Below, piece by piece: positions 18,545 to 27,274 of a DNA stretch of 64,000 nucleotides (within the stretch, counting starts at the first letter, position 1; each line of letters begins with the position of its first letter). Under the pieces are notes generated by a model that made no database searches, was not told the origin of the DNA, and saw only the letters and a list, made by a program, of their open reading frames with translations. Source of the DNA: Agitococcus sp. (lineage in GTDB: Bacteria > Pseudomonadota > Gammaproteobacteria > Pseudomonadales > Moraxellaceae); the NCBI GenBank assembly GCA_030646715.1, contig JAUSLJ010000013.1:62001-126000 (forward strand), read 5' to 3'. Made by a program: the position numbers and the translations under genes.

Positions 18545-18680
18545 GGTAATGGGCACAAACAACGTAAAACGGGTGGGTATTATAACGGTCTATGACAATG
18601 ACAGGCAAAATTTGAGACGCTTTGTTACAGAGCAAGGGTTTAATTAGCAGTGAGAGTGTCTATATCCTAGTAGCCTTGGC

Positions 18681-18719
18681 AAATCCTCTCTAACTCCCCT
18701 TTGCCAAAGGGGAGGATTT
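18681..18719. repeat. Intergenic hairpin repeat, family 2
   Basis: Inverted repeat AATCCTC...GAGGATT enclosing CCCCTTTGCCAAAGGGG, between divergent miaB and slt. It resembles elements at 20680, 20741, 28234 and 33917. It lies just 5' of the slt promoter region. Confidence 0.65.
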
Positions 18720-18768
18720 CAAACCCAAATTAAGTAAATAGACAGTTAAAAATTGTGGAGTTATAAAC

Positions 18769-20670
18769 GTGTTGTTGAAAAAATTAGGATTTACGGTAGG
18801 AATATTATGCGCTTCGATATGCACATCGGGAGTCGCCAGTGCCGATGACAAAGATTTTTTAGCCGCTCGCGAAGCGTATCGTATCTCCGATCTTCCCGCT
18901 TTAGCCGAATACAGTACTAAGCTCCAAGGAGATTTATTTGGGGTCTATGCCGACTATTATTTGCTCAGTCGGCAATTAGATAAAGTTGATCCGATTGCGG
19001 TTATCACTTTCTTACAAAAATATCCTGATACATGGTTGGCAGAGAAACTACGTGGTGAATGGTTGTTATTGTTGGCAAAGCGACAAGATTGGACAAATTA
19101 TCGCCATTTCTACAATGGCTTGCTCCGCCCTGAGCCTGAGCATAAATGCTATAACTATACCGCACGCATTAAAACCGATGATAAAACCGCCGCAGAAGAA
19201 GCACGTACGGAGTTTTGGTTTAATACTAAAGATTTACCTACGCCTTGTGATGAGTTACTGCTGTTATTACAGCAAACCAATGTTTTGACTCAGGATGATT
19301 ACTTACTGCGTTTTCGTCTTGCTGTCCAAAATGGTAATACCGCATTAGCACGGATACTCGCAGGCAAATTAGGGATAGATGTACCGCCTAAGCTGATTGA
19401 GCAAATGGCAAAAAATCCCCAAAAGTATTTAACTCGCCCCGATGTTGAAACAGCGATTGGCCATGAGTTGTATTTAGCGGCGTTGCATCGCTATGTTCGT
19501 CAAGATTTAAACCAAGCATTAACGTATTGGCAGTCGGTACAAAAACGTTTTAATAGTGAAGATCGACCTTACGGCTGGCGTTTATTGGCCTTAACTGCCG
19601 TTAAAAAGCAAGATATTCGGGCAGTGGATTGGTTTAAGTTGAGCGAAGGCACCTATTGGCCAGATGAAGACCGCGAATGGGCGATTCGCAGTGCTATCCG
19701 CGTGCAGCAATGGGATGCTGTTTTAGCGTTTATTAATCGTTTAAGTGCGGACAAACAACAAGAGCGTGTGTGGAAATATTGGCGCGCTCGCTCTATGGAA
19801 GGCAATGCAGAAAAAGCAAAAATTGTGCAAGCAATTTATAACGGTTTAGCGGTGGATGATGATTATTATGGTTTATTGGCGCGTGATCGCTTAGGGAATC
19901 GTATCAGTAACCAACCAAAAACCTATGCCGTGACAGAGCAAGATAAGCAACTGAGCAATCAAAATGTAGGCTTACAACGAGCGCTGGCTTTATATACGCT
20001 AGATTTGCGAACAGAAGCAGTACGTGAATGGAATTGGTCATTACGCAATGCAGACGACAAATTGCTGTTAGCAGCGGCAGAGCAGGCTGCAAACGTCCGT
20101 TGGTATGACCGTGCCATTTATGCGGCTGACCGCACGAAGCAACTACATAGCTATAGTTTGCGTTATTTAACCCCTTATAAAGAAATTACGCGGGGTTATG
20201 CACAAGAGTTGGGGGTTGATCCTGCTTGGGTTTATGGTTTGATTCGTCAAGAAAGTCGTTTTATTACCAATGCCAAATCAACAGTGGGTGCGGGTGGCTT
20301 GATGCAGTTAATGCCCACCACTGCGCAATGGGTCGCCAATCGTTTAAAAATTCCCTATCACGCTGGCATGGTCAACGAAGTAGGGATGAATGTTCGTTTG
20401 GGGACTTATTATATTGGTCATGTTTTTCAACAACTGGGTAATCAGCCTGTATTGGCAACGGCAGGGTATAACGCGGGGCCGAGCCGAGCGCGTCAATGGC
20501 AAGCCAGTACGCCATTGCCTGTTGATGTCTATACCGAGACTATTCCGTTTTTAGAAACCAGAGATTATGTAAAAAAAGTGATGACCAATGCCGTGCATTA
20601 TGGCTTGGGATTTGAGCAAGGTTCGCAGTCGATTACAGAAAGAATGGGGAAAGTGATTCCTGCGCGTTAA
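18769..20670 (+). CDS. slt: Soluble lytic murein transglycosylase
   Basis: A 633-residue periplasmic enzyme that cleaves peptidoglycan to 1,6-anhydro-muropeptides. A signal peptide ends near ASADDKDF. A long alpha-superhelical U/L domain covers residues 30-460. The C-terminal SLT domain has the catalytic Glu in GLIRQESRF, then GAGGLMQLMPTTA and AGYNAGPSRA. GTG start with GGAG 10 nt upstream. Length matches Slt70. It is divergent from miaB. Confidence 0.93.
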   Translation: MLLKKLGFTVGILCASICTSGVASADDKDFLAAREAYRISDLPALAEYSTKLQGDLFGVYADYYLLSRQLDKVDPIAVITFLQKYPDTWLAEKLRGEWLLLLAKRQDWTNYRHFYNGLLRPEPEHKCYNYTARIKTDDKTAAEEARTEFWFNTKDLPTPCDELLLLLQQTNVLTQDDYLLRFRLAVQNGNTALARILAGKLGIDVPPKLIEQMAKNPQKYLTRPDVETAIGHELYLAALHRYVRQDLNQALTYWQSVQKRFNSEDRPYGWRLLALTAVKKQDIRAVDWFKLSEGTYWPDEDREWAIRSAIRVQQWDAVLAFINRLSADKQQERVWKYWRARSMEGNAEKAKIVQAIYNGLAVDDDYYGLLARDRLGNRISNQPKTYAVTEQDKQLSNQNVGLQRALALYTLDLRTEAVREWNWSLRNADDKLLLAAAEQAANVRWYDRAIYAADRTKQLHSYSLRYLTPYKEITRGYAQELGVDPAWVYGLIRQESRFITNAKSTVGAGGLMQLMPTTAQWVANRLKIPYHAGMVNEVGMNVRLGTYYIGHVFQQLGNQPVLATAGYNAGPSRARQWQASTPLPVDVYTETIPFLETRDYVKKVMTNAVHYGLGFEQGSQSITERMGKVIPAR

Positions 20671-20679
20671 ATTTCGAAG

Positions 20680-20716
20680 CTTCCCCCTTTGGCAAAGGGG
20701 GATTGAGGGGGATTTT
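20680..20716. repeat. Intergenic hairpin repeat, family 2
   Basis: CCCCCTTTGGCAAAGGGGG hairpin followed by ATTGAGGGGGATTT. It lies just downstream of slt, in the gap before the convergent binding-protein gene that ends at 20835, and may serve as a terminator. Confidence 0.6.
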
Positions 20717-20740
20717 GTCGTCATGGTAAAGTCGAATGCT

Positions 20741-20778
20741 GGAAATCTCCCCTAGCCCCTCTTTGCTAAAGAGGGGAA
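20741..20778. repeat. Intergenic hairpin repeat, family 2, inverted copy
   Basis: GGAAATCTCCCCTAGCCCC followed by a CTCTTTGCTAAAGAG hairpin, in inverse orientation to the copy at 28234. Two opposed copies in the slt/binding-protein gap could end both convergent transcripts. Confidence 0.6.
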
Positions 20779-20834
20779 CGTCAGCTTTTTTGGCCACTAT
20801 CGTGAAATGTCAAAAAACTAGGGAATTGTAGGGG

Positions 20835-21896
20835 TTATTCGTCTTTAGAGGTACATTCTTGATTAACAGGGTCAAACTTGCAGCGAATTTTCTTTAATAA
20901 AGACATCATTTTCGGGTCATAAAAGCCCTCTTTGGTCATGCTAATCCGCGCTTCACGCATTAAAGCAGTGTATTTGTCTTTATCAGCAGGCGTTAAGTCT
21001 AACCAGTATTTAGTAGGAATATCGGCTTCACTTTTGTTGATCATTTTTTCAATCATATCCAGTTTACTGGCGGCAAATTGACGCATTCTAATCATGCGCG
21101 TATCAAAGTCGGGGATGTTTTTATACTTATCCCGATTAACAATCACTGAGGCAGTGACTTGAATCAGTGGAAAACGGAAAATTGCGCCTTTATCCCCTAA
21201 ACCACGATATAGCTCTAACGGACGAAAAGCGAGTGCGGGTGCGCCAATAATATCGACTTGGCCGTTATTAAACTTACCCGCAAAGTTGGTAATATCTGAG
21301 GATACAGGTTGTGCGCCGAGCTTTTGCACAATTTTGGCTTGTGCTTTATCAAAGTCTAAAACCGCAATTTTTTTACCTGCGGCTTTTTCTACCGAGTCAA
21401 TTTTACGATCATTAACAAAGACATAAGCCGCACCTAAAGGAATAATTGCCGCCACTTGGTATGAGCCATTAATAGTCAAACTATTCAATTTTGGATTTGC
21501 TAGGGTATGCACGAGTTCACGAACGTGTTTAAACGTCGGTAATGCTCCTGGTGAGTCCACGCTACCGACAAAGAAATTAAATTGTTTGGCGCGCATGGTG
21601 GTAATGGCCACGCCGTCACATTGACCTGCTTTAAAGTCTTCTGCGGCAATGCGTTCATCGGTGTAAACCTTTAATTCAACTTGAACATTCCATTTTTTGG
21701 CTTCAAGTGCCAAATCTTTCGCGTAGGTATAAGCATCACCTTTAGTGCCAACAATATCAAAAATACAAAAGCGCATATTAATTGTTTGTGGGAATTCACT
21801 ATTAACGGCGGCTGAAATAGGCGCGGCTAAGCTCGTGAAGCTACTGGCGAGTGTAATGGGGAGAAGTAGTGTTTTGAGCGTCGAGATATTCATCAT
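20835..21896 (-). CDS. Exported putative solute-binding protein (DUF6091-like), array member 1
   Basis: A 353-residue exported protein with a signal peptide ending near SLAAPIS. The core starts with RFCIFDIVGTKGDAYTYAKD and includes YTDERIAAEDFKAGQCDG, GKKIAVLDFDKAQAKIVQKL, NFAGKFNNGQVDII and a C-terminal YDPKMMSLLKKIRCK. The layout resembles TRAP-type periplasmic binding proteins (two alpha/beta lobes), but no permease lies nearby. Cysteines in FC, GQCDG, RCK and ECT are kept in all four paralogs and may form disulfides. It is closest by eye to the 22130 paralog. The ligand is unknown. AAGGA precedes ATGATG. Confidence 0.78.
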   Translation of the reverse strand: MMNISTLKTLLLPITLASSFTSLAAPISAAVNSEFPQTINMRFCIFDIVGTKGDAYTYAKDLALEAKKWNVQVELKVYTDERIAAEDFKAGQCDGVAITTMRAKQFNFFVGSVDSPGALPTFKHVRELVHTLANPKLNSLTINGSYQVAAIIPLGAAYVFVNDRKIDSVEKAAGKKIAVLDFDKAQAKIVQKLGAQPVSSDITNFAGKFNNGQVDIIGAPALAFRPLELYRGLGDKGAIFRFPLIQVTASVIVNRDKYKNIPDFDTRMIRMRQFAASKLDMIEKMINKSEADIPTKYWLDLTPADKDKYTALMREARISMTKEGFYDPKMMSLLKKIRCKFDPVNQECTSKDE

Positions 21897-22092
21897 CGAT
21901 ATGTTCCTTAATACTTTTTGTTGGTATTAGTGAACTTTAAAGCAGAATAATGTTTGAGACCAGTTATTGACCTAAAATCGCTTCAAATTGAAGGTTATAT
22001 TGGCGGTTTTGTGATTAAGGCACGGTGCCGAGTGATATTTATAATTAGTTCTTGAGGGTTAAAGCCGTCCTTGGCGGGTGTGGACATGGATC

Positions 22093-22123
22093 AAATAAAC
22101 GCTAAGTAACCAGCGTTTATTTT
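22093..22123 (-). terminator. Terminator-like hairpin between array members 2 and 1
   Basis: An 11-bp perfect stem AAATAAACGCT/AGCGTTTATTT with an 8-nt loop, directly downstream of the gene ending at 22130. The A/T-rich base of the stem supplies a weak U-tract on the minus strand. Confidence 0.65.
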
Positions 22124-22129
22124 GAATCT

Positions 22130-23212
22130 TTATTCGTCTTTCAGAGTGCATTCAACATTTGCAGGTGCAGACTTACAACGAATTTTTTTCAATAAAGACA
22201 TCATTTTCGGGTCGTAGTAGCCTTCTTTGGTCATGCTAATTCGCGCATCACGCATCATCGCAGTATATTTCTCTTTATCAGCAGTACTTAAGTCCATCCA
22301 GTATTTTGCAGGAATGTCGGCTTCGCCTTTGAGAATGATTTTTTCAATCATGTCTAAACGACCAGCGGCATATTCACGCATTTTGATCATCGCATCATCA
22401 AAGCCAGGAATGTCTTTAAATTTGTCGCGGCGAATAATGACAGTAGCTGTGACCTGTAAAAGTGGAAAACGGAAAATTCCGCCTTTATCGCCTAAGCCAC
22501 GATATAACTCCAGTGGGCGATAAACAATGGCAGGTGCCGCAATAATGTCCACTTGGCCGTTGTTAAACTTCCCCGCAAAGTTGGTAATATCAGAAGCAAC
22601 AGGTTGTGCGCCAAGTTTTTGTACAATTTGCGCTTGCGCTTTATCAAAGTCTAAAACGGCAATTTTTTTGCCAGCCGCTTTTTCGATGGAGTTGATGTTG
22701 CGATCATTGACAAAAACATAAGCAGCACCCAAAGGAATCAAAGCCGCCACTTGATAAGGGCCGCTGATAGTTAAGCTGTTTAATTTAGGATTCGCTAAGG
22801 TATTCACTAACTCACGGACGTGCTGAAAAGTGGGGAGTGCTCCCGGTGAGTCAACGCTACCAATAAAAAAATTAAATTGTTTGGCGCGCATTGTTGAAAT
22901 GGCAACACCATCACACTGACCCGCTTTAAAGTCTTCGGCGGCAATACGCTCGTCGGTATAAGCTTTTAATGTGGCATTAATGTTCCATTTTTTGGCTTCT
23001 AAAGTCAGGTCTTTGGCATAAGAAAAAGCGTCGCCCTTTGTACCCATGATGTCAAAAATACAAAAAGTAATATTTAATGGTTTTTCTAATGGTTTCATGC
23101 CTGCGGAGAGTGTTTTCATTGATGCATCAGCGACGGGTGCTGCAAGAGTATTGGTACTAGCTAATAGTAATGTTGTAGCCAACAGGGTTTGCAGCTTTGA
23201 TTTTATTGTCAT
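22130..23212 (-). CDS. Exported putative solute-binding protein (DUF6091-like), array member 2
   Basis: A 360-residue paralog of array member 1, with long runs of identical residues (AKQFNFF, GSVDSPGALPT, HVRELV) and the same C-terminal YDPKMMSLLKKIRCK. The signal peptide ends near NTLAAPV. It differs at DIIAAPAIVYRPLEL and in the helices near residues 260-300, which may change ligand preference. AAGAGAAG precedes the ATG. It has its own upstream gap of 168 bp and a downstream hairpin, so it is probably a separate transcript. Confidence 0.78.
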   Translation of the reverse strand: MTIKSKLQTLLATTLLLASTNTLAAPVADASMKTLSAGMKPLEKPLNITFCIFDIMGTKGDAFSYAKDLTLEAKKWNINATLKAYTDERIAAEDFKAGQCDGVAISTMRAKQFNFFIGSVDSPGALPTFQHVRELVNTLANPKLNSLTISGPYQVAALIPLGAAYVFVNDRNINSIEKAAGKKIAVLDFDKAQAQIVQKLGAQPVASDITNFAGKFNNGQVDIIAAPAIVYRPLELYRGLGDKGGIFRFPLLQVTATVIIRRDKFKDIPGFDDAMIKMREYAAGRLDMIEKIILKGEADIPAKYWMDLSTADKEKYTAMMRDARISMTKEGYYDPKMMSLLKKIRCKSAPANVECTLKDE

Positions 23213-23347
23213 GATGAACTTCTCTTATGGAAAATAGTATCTATTATTGGAAAATAATAGTGTATGTATTAAATCTATGCATTGACTAACAGAACATTCA
23301 TTGATGTCAGTTTGGCGACTTGTGACTGTTTTTTTAAGTGAGAGGGC

Positions 23348-23366
23348 AAGGGGAAAGACTCCCCTT
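23348..23366 (-). terminator. Weak hairpin between array members 3 and 2
   Basis: AAGGGGA/TCCCCTT stem directly downstream of the gene ending at 23381. There is no clear U-run on the minus strand, so the terminator assignment is tentative. Confidence 0.35.
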
Positions 23367-23380
23367 TAGTTAGATTTCGA

Positions 23381-24499
23381 CTATTCTTCGCTTTGAGTAC
23401 ATTCAGCACTTTCGACTTTGGTTTTGCAGCGAATACGTTTCAGTAAAGACATCATTTTTGGGTCGTAATACCCTTTTTGGGTCATGGCAATGCGCGCTTC
23501 GCGCAAAAGTTGCCAGTAATGAGCTTCATCTTCAGGATTAACATTGAGCCAATATTTAGCAGGAATATCTGCTTCAGATTTATCAATAGTGGCGTACACC
23601 TGCGTCAACATTTGATCCATAAATTGAGAGGCAATGGCACGAAACTGCACTAATTTTTCGTCTAAATCGGGTAGTTTCTTTTTAATGCGGTCCCGATTGA
23701 TCACTAAGCTAGCGGTCATTTGAGTGATGGGGAAGCGATAAATTGCCCCTTTTTCAGCTAAGCCCCGCTCTAATTCAAAAGGGCGAAAAACCAAGGCTGG
23801 AGCAACAAGAATATCGACTTGGCCATTATTAAACTTCCCTGCAAAATTAGATAAATCAGAAGCTACTGGTTGAGCTCCAATTCTATGCACAATCTCAGCT
23901 TGTGATTTATCCCAATCTAAAACAGCAACTTTTTTACCTGCAGCTTTTTCGATGGAGTTAATTGCGCGGTCACGCACATGCACATATACCCCCCCCACAG
24001 GCATCATACCCACAATTTGATACGGCTCTGTAATGGTTAAGGGCACAAGTTTGGGGTCGAGTAAGGTTCTTAATAATAGTCGTAGTTGGTCGTAATTGGT
24101 AATGCCACCCACCGCTTCAATACTTCCCATAAACAAGTTGAACTGGCGAGCGCGCATGGTGGAAATCGCTGCGGCATCACATTGGCCTGCTTTAAAATTT
24201 TCCGCAGCAACGCGTTCGTCAGTAAAGACTTTAATTTCAGTAATCACATTCCAACGGCGAGCAATTAATGCTAAGTCTTTGGCGCGACTATAAAAATCGC
24301 CGTTTTTACCCTGCATATCAAAAAAACAAACGGACACATAGAATGGTTTTTCTAAGGGTGGTGGTAAACCGTTTTCATTAGGGTTTAAGCCGTCAGCAAG
24401 CGGTAGAAGCTCAGAGGCATGGACAACGCTACAGATAATAGAGAGTGCTAAAGCTTGAAAAAAATGACGAATTAAGGTGAGAAGAAAAGGTCTTCGCAT
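23381..24499 (-). CDS. Exported putative solute-binding protein (DUF6091-like), array member 3
   Basis: A 372-residue, more diverged paralog. Core begins VSVCFFDMQGKNGDFYSRAK, then FTDERVAAENFKAGQCDAAA, GKKVAVLDWDKSQAEIVHRI, NFAGKFNNGQVDILVAPA and the YDPKMMSLLKRIRCK tail. The signal peptide ends near SVVHASE. It carries a longer segment around residues 270-290 (DQMLTQVYATIDKSEADIPA). ATG at 24499 with GGAG 9 nt upstream is preferred over GTG 24508. Ligand unknown. Confidence 0.77.
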   Translation of the reverse strand: MRRPFLLTLIRHFFQALALSIICSVVHASELLPLADGLNPNENGLPPPLEKPFYVSVCFFDMQGKNGDFYSRAKDLALIARRWNVITEIKVFTDERVAAENFKAGQCDAAAISTMRARQFNLFMGSIEAVGGITNYDQLRLLLRTLLDPKLVPLTITEPYQIVGMMPVGGVYVHVRDRAINSIEKAAGKKVAVLDWDKSQAEIVHRIGAQPVASDLSNFAGKFNNGQVDILVAPALVFRPFELERGLAEKGAIYRFPITQMTASLVINRDRIKKKLPDLDEKLVQFRAIASQFMDQMLTQVYATIDKSEADIPAKYWLNVNPEDEAHYWQLLREARIAMTQKGYYDPKMMSLLKRIRCKTKVESAECTQSEE

Positions 24500-24605
24500 G
24501 AAAATCACTCCATGAACAGCACTTTATTAGTTGCTATTTGCGGTATTTGTTGTTTTAAGGTTTTACGCTTAATTTTGAGCATGATGATAGTAGGCGTGAT
24601 GTGGG

Positions 24606-24642
24606 CAAAAAACAAGCCGTCAAGGGAGATAACAAGACGGCT
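24606..24642 (-). terminator. Rho-independent terminator of array member 4
   Basis: Stem AGCCGTC/GACGGCT (24615-24621 with 24636-24642), followed on the minus strand by a T-rich tract from the A-run at 24607-24612. It lies 24 bp downstream of the gene that ends at 24666. Confidence 0.7.
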
Positions 24643-24665
24643 GTCTTTTAATGCTGATAATCGTG

Positions 24666-25742
24666 TTAATTCACCATCGAACATTCGGCGTTGTTTGGCT
24701 CAATTTTGCATCGAACCTTTTTCATTAACGCCATCATCCGAGGATCATACGCACCTTCTTTAGTGAGTTGTAAACGAGCCTCGCGCATTATTTGCACATA
24801 GCGTGCTTGCTCGTGTGCTGGTAAATCTAACCAAAAATGAGCAGGAATTTCCTGTTCACGTTGTCCTATATAAATAATGGATTTATCCATTTCTTTCAGC
24901 GCAAATTCCCGAATTTTGCCAATTTTTTGGTCTAAATCAGGAATGCGTGTTAACAAACGCTTGCGATTAATTAAAATCGTGCCTGTCATTTGTGTCAACG
25001 GTAAACGGTAAATTCCGCCATACTCACCTAAACCTTTAGCAAGTTCTAACGGTTTAAAAGCAACGGCAGGGGCGGTAATAATATCGACTTGGCCGTTATT
25101 GAATAAATTGGCAAAGTTGTAGATGTCAGTAGTTACTGCCTGAGCACCCAATTTTTGCACGATTTTCGATTGTGCTTTATCCACATCTATCACTGCAACT
25201 TTTTTTCCAGCTGCTTTGTCTAAGGAGTCAATATGACGATTATTGACCATGACATAAGCCGCGCCTAATGGCATAACCGTGATGACTTGATAATCTCCTT
25301 TAATCATTAATGGTGCAATTTGTGGGCTATTGAAAGTCGAAACGAGCATATGAATATGCTGATAGCTGGGTGCAGAGCCAATCGAGTCAATACTGCCAAT
25401 AAATGGGTTGAATTGCTTGGCACGTAAGGTGCTGATAGCAAGGCCATCACATTGCCCTGCTTTAAAATCATCAGAGGCTACCCGTTCATCGGTGTAGGCT
25501 TTGATCACTGCGTTAACATGCCATTTTTTAGCGTTGAGTGCCAAATTTTGGGCATAATGATAAACATCGCCACCAGTACCCATCATGTCATAAACACAAA
25601 ATTTGATGGTTAAGGGGGTTTCGGACGGTAATACTGGTTTGTCAGTAATAGCCGCGTGAGCGTTGACCACTCCTAAACAGGTCGCCATGAGCGCAAATCC
25701 TGTTACGCTGTGTCTGCTCTTCAATATGAAAGAACGTACCAT
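24666..25742 (-). CDS. Exported putative solute-binding protein (DUF6091-like), array member 4
   Basis: A 358-residue paralog, the most distant of the four. Core IKFCVYDMMGTGGDVYHYAQ, then YTDERVASDDFKAGQCDGLA, GKKVAVIDVDKAQSKIVQKL, NFANLFNNGQVDII and the tail YDPRMMALMKKVRCK. The signal peptide ends near VVNAHAAIT. AGAGG precedes the ATG by 9 nt. It is the promoter-proximal member and divergent from the serine hydrolase at 26041. It ends in a good terminator, so the array is not one simple operon. Confidence 0.77.
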   Translation of the reverse strand: MVRSFILKSRHSVTGFALMATCLGVVNAHAAITDKPVLPSETPLTIKFCVYDMMGTGGDVYHYAQNLALNAKKWHVNAVIKAYTDERVASDDFKAGQCDGLAISTLRAKQFNPFIGSIDSIGSAPSYQHIHMLVSTFNSPQIAPLMIKGDYQVITVMPLGAAYVMVNNRHIDSLDKAAGKKVAVIDVDKAQSKIVQKLGAQAVTTDIYNFANLFNNGQVDIITAPAVAFKPLELAKGLGEYGGIYRLPLTQMTGTILINRKRLLTRIPDLDQKIGKIREFALKEMDKSIIYIGQREQEIPAHFWLDLPAHEQARYVQIMREARLQLTKEGAYDPRMMALMKKVRCKIEPNNAECSMVN

Positions 25743-26040
25743 TGTGTGTACCTCTCTTTACCTTTGCATGACCAGCAACTGTACTAGTCATTACACAATA
25801 AATTAGCATTAAATTGCGCTGATTTTGCAATTAACGTCCTATTGTTGGACAGAAATAGGCGTAAATTCACAAGATTTTCATAATAGGGCTGTTTAAAACC
25901 CTGAAGTTTGTCGCTATCTCGCAATATCTCATCTCAACAATAGCGCATGATTGCTAAGAGTACAAGTGTACACTTATTTTATGTGATTATGCTGATAATA
26001 TGGCTTTTAAACAAAGCTCAGTGCAGGTCAGCAGGAGTTT
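25743..26040. promoter_or_regulatory. Divergent promoter region
   Basis: 298 bp between array member 4 (-) and the serine hydrolase (+). It contains a perfect 12-bp palindrome AAGTGTACACTT at 25964-25975, followed by an A/T-rich stretch with a -10-like GATAATAT near 25993. The palindrome resembles a dimeric repressor operator, but no regulator gene is adjacent. No small gene was seen. Confidence 0.45.
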
Positions 26041-27198
26041 ATGATGAAAAATAGTCTTTATTTATGGTGGGTATATTTATATAGGGTTCTAGGCTCACAA
26101 GTCATTCAGCCGATTACCCATAGTCAGTGGTATAAGCCGTTGATTCCCGTTTCTGGTGCTCATCAAGCTAGTCAACTACCAGTGAACACTCATAAACAAG
26201 GCTGGATTAAGGCCGATGTTTTGGCGCAAGTTGAGCAGTATTTATTTCAACAAAACACTCGCGCTTTCTTGGTGATGCATGACGGGCACTTGGTGCATGA
26301 GTCGTATAAGAAATTTACGAAAGAACAAACGTTCAACTCGATGTCGATGGTAAAAACCATTCAAGCCATTGCTATCGGTATTGCTATTGATAAAGGCATG
26401 ATTAACAGCGTACATGATTCGGTGGCTAATTATTTGCCCGAATGGAAAAACGATAGCCGAGCAGATATTACGATTGAGCATTTGTTAACCATGCAATCAG
26501 GGCTTAAAAGTGATTTAAAATTACATGGCTTGACGTTTTTACCGTTAATCGTGCGTTTATATTTGGGTACGGATATCAATCGTCATATTTTGGCGTTGCC
26601 TGCGGTTAACAAACCTGCGGCTTATTTTGAATATAATAATTATAACACTCAACTTTTGGGCTTGATTCTGGAGCGGGCTTCGGGACTAACAACGGCTGAG
26701 TTTTTTTCACGGTATTTATGGGAACCCTTGGGCTGCCATGAGGCATCTTTATGGTTAGATAAACATCAAGGTACCGCACGTACTTTTGCTGCGATGTTTG
26801 CTCGTCCAGAAGATTGGTTAAGAGTCGCTAGTCTGTTTTTGACGCAGGGAAATTATCAAGGACAGCAAATTGTTGCCGCCGAATGGTTACAGCAAATGCA
26901 AGTCCCGCGTAATACCCCTGAACGAGGTATTAAAGATGGAAAATCTGATTATGGTTATCAGTTATGGCTGAAAGCGCATGATTATGGCGTAATTCGTGGC
27001 ATACCTTCTTTTGAAGCAATGCACGCGACTGAGCAACATCATGATAAAACGGTGTTTTATTTTGAAGGTTTACGCGGGCAATATCTTTTTGTTAGCCCCA
27101 AACATCAATTGATTATGTTGCGTATGGGTGAACGTCCACGTCGTCATTGGGATGGTAGTTTTGCTATTAATCAATTAACGAATGGGTTATTGAGCTGA
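26041..27198 (+). CDS. Serine hydrolase, beta-lactamase class C-like
   Basis: A 385-residue penicillin-binding-fold hydrolase. The SxxK motif is SMVK (residues about 102-105, in FNSMSMVKTIQAIAIG), with a YxN-like motif in YFEYNNYNTQLLG. The C-terminal region YFEGLRGQYLFVSP takes the place of the KTG strand. An N-terminal hydrophobic stretch could be a membrane anchor or poor signal peptide. The family includes esterases, 6-aminohexanoate-dimer hydrolases and carboxypeptidases, and the substrate is unknown. The dehalogenase follows after 76 bp. Confidence 0.85.
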   Translation: MMKNSLYLWWVYLYRVLGSQVIQPITHSQWYKPLIPVSGAHQASQLPVNTHKQGWIKADVLAQVEQYLFQQNTRAFLVMHDGHLVHESYKKFTKEQTFNSMSMVKTIQAIAIGIAIDKGMINSVHDSVANYLPEWKNDSRADITIEHLLTMQSGLKSDLKLHGLTFLPLIVRLYLGTDINRHILALPAVNKPAAYFEYNNYNTQLLGLILERASGLTTAEFFSRYLWEPLGCHEASLWLDKHQGTARTFAAMFARPEDWLRVASLFLTQGNYQGQQIVAAEWLQQMQVPRNTPERGIKDGKSDYGYQLWLKAHDYGVIRGIPSFEAMHATEQHHDKTVFYFEGLRGQYLFVSPKHQLIMLRMGERPRRHWDGSFAINQLTNGLLS

Positions 27199-27274
27199 TT
27201 TTTATACTGCCAATGGTATAAGTCGATGGTATCTTCATGTGAGAGACTCTCTCATTAACTTTTGGAATGCCAAC

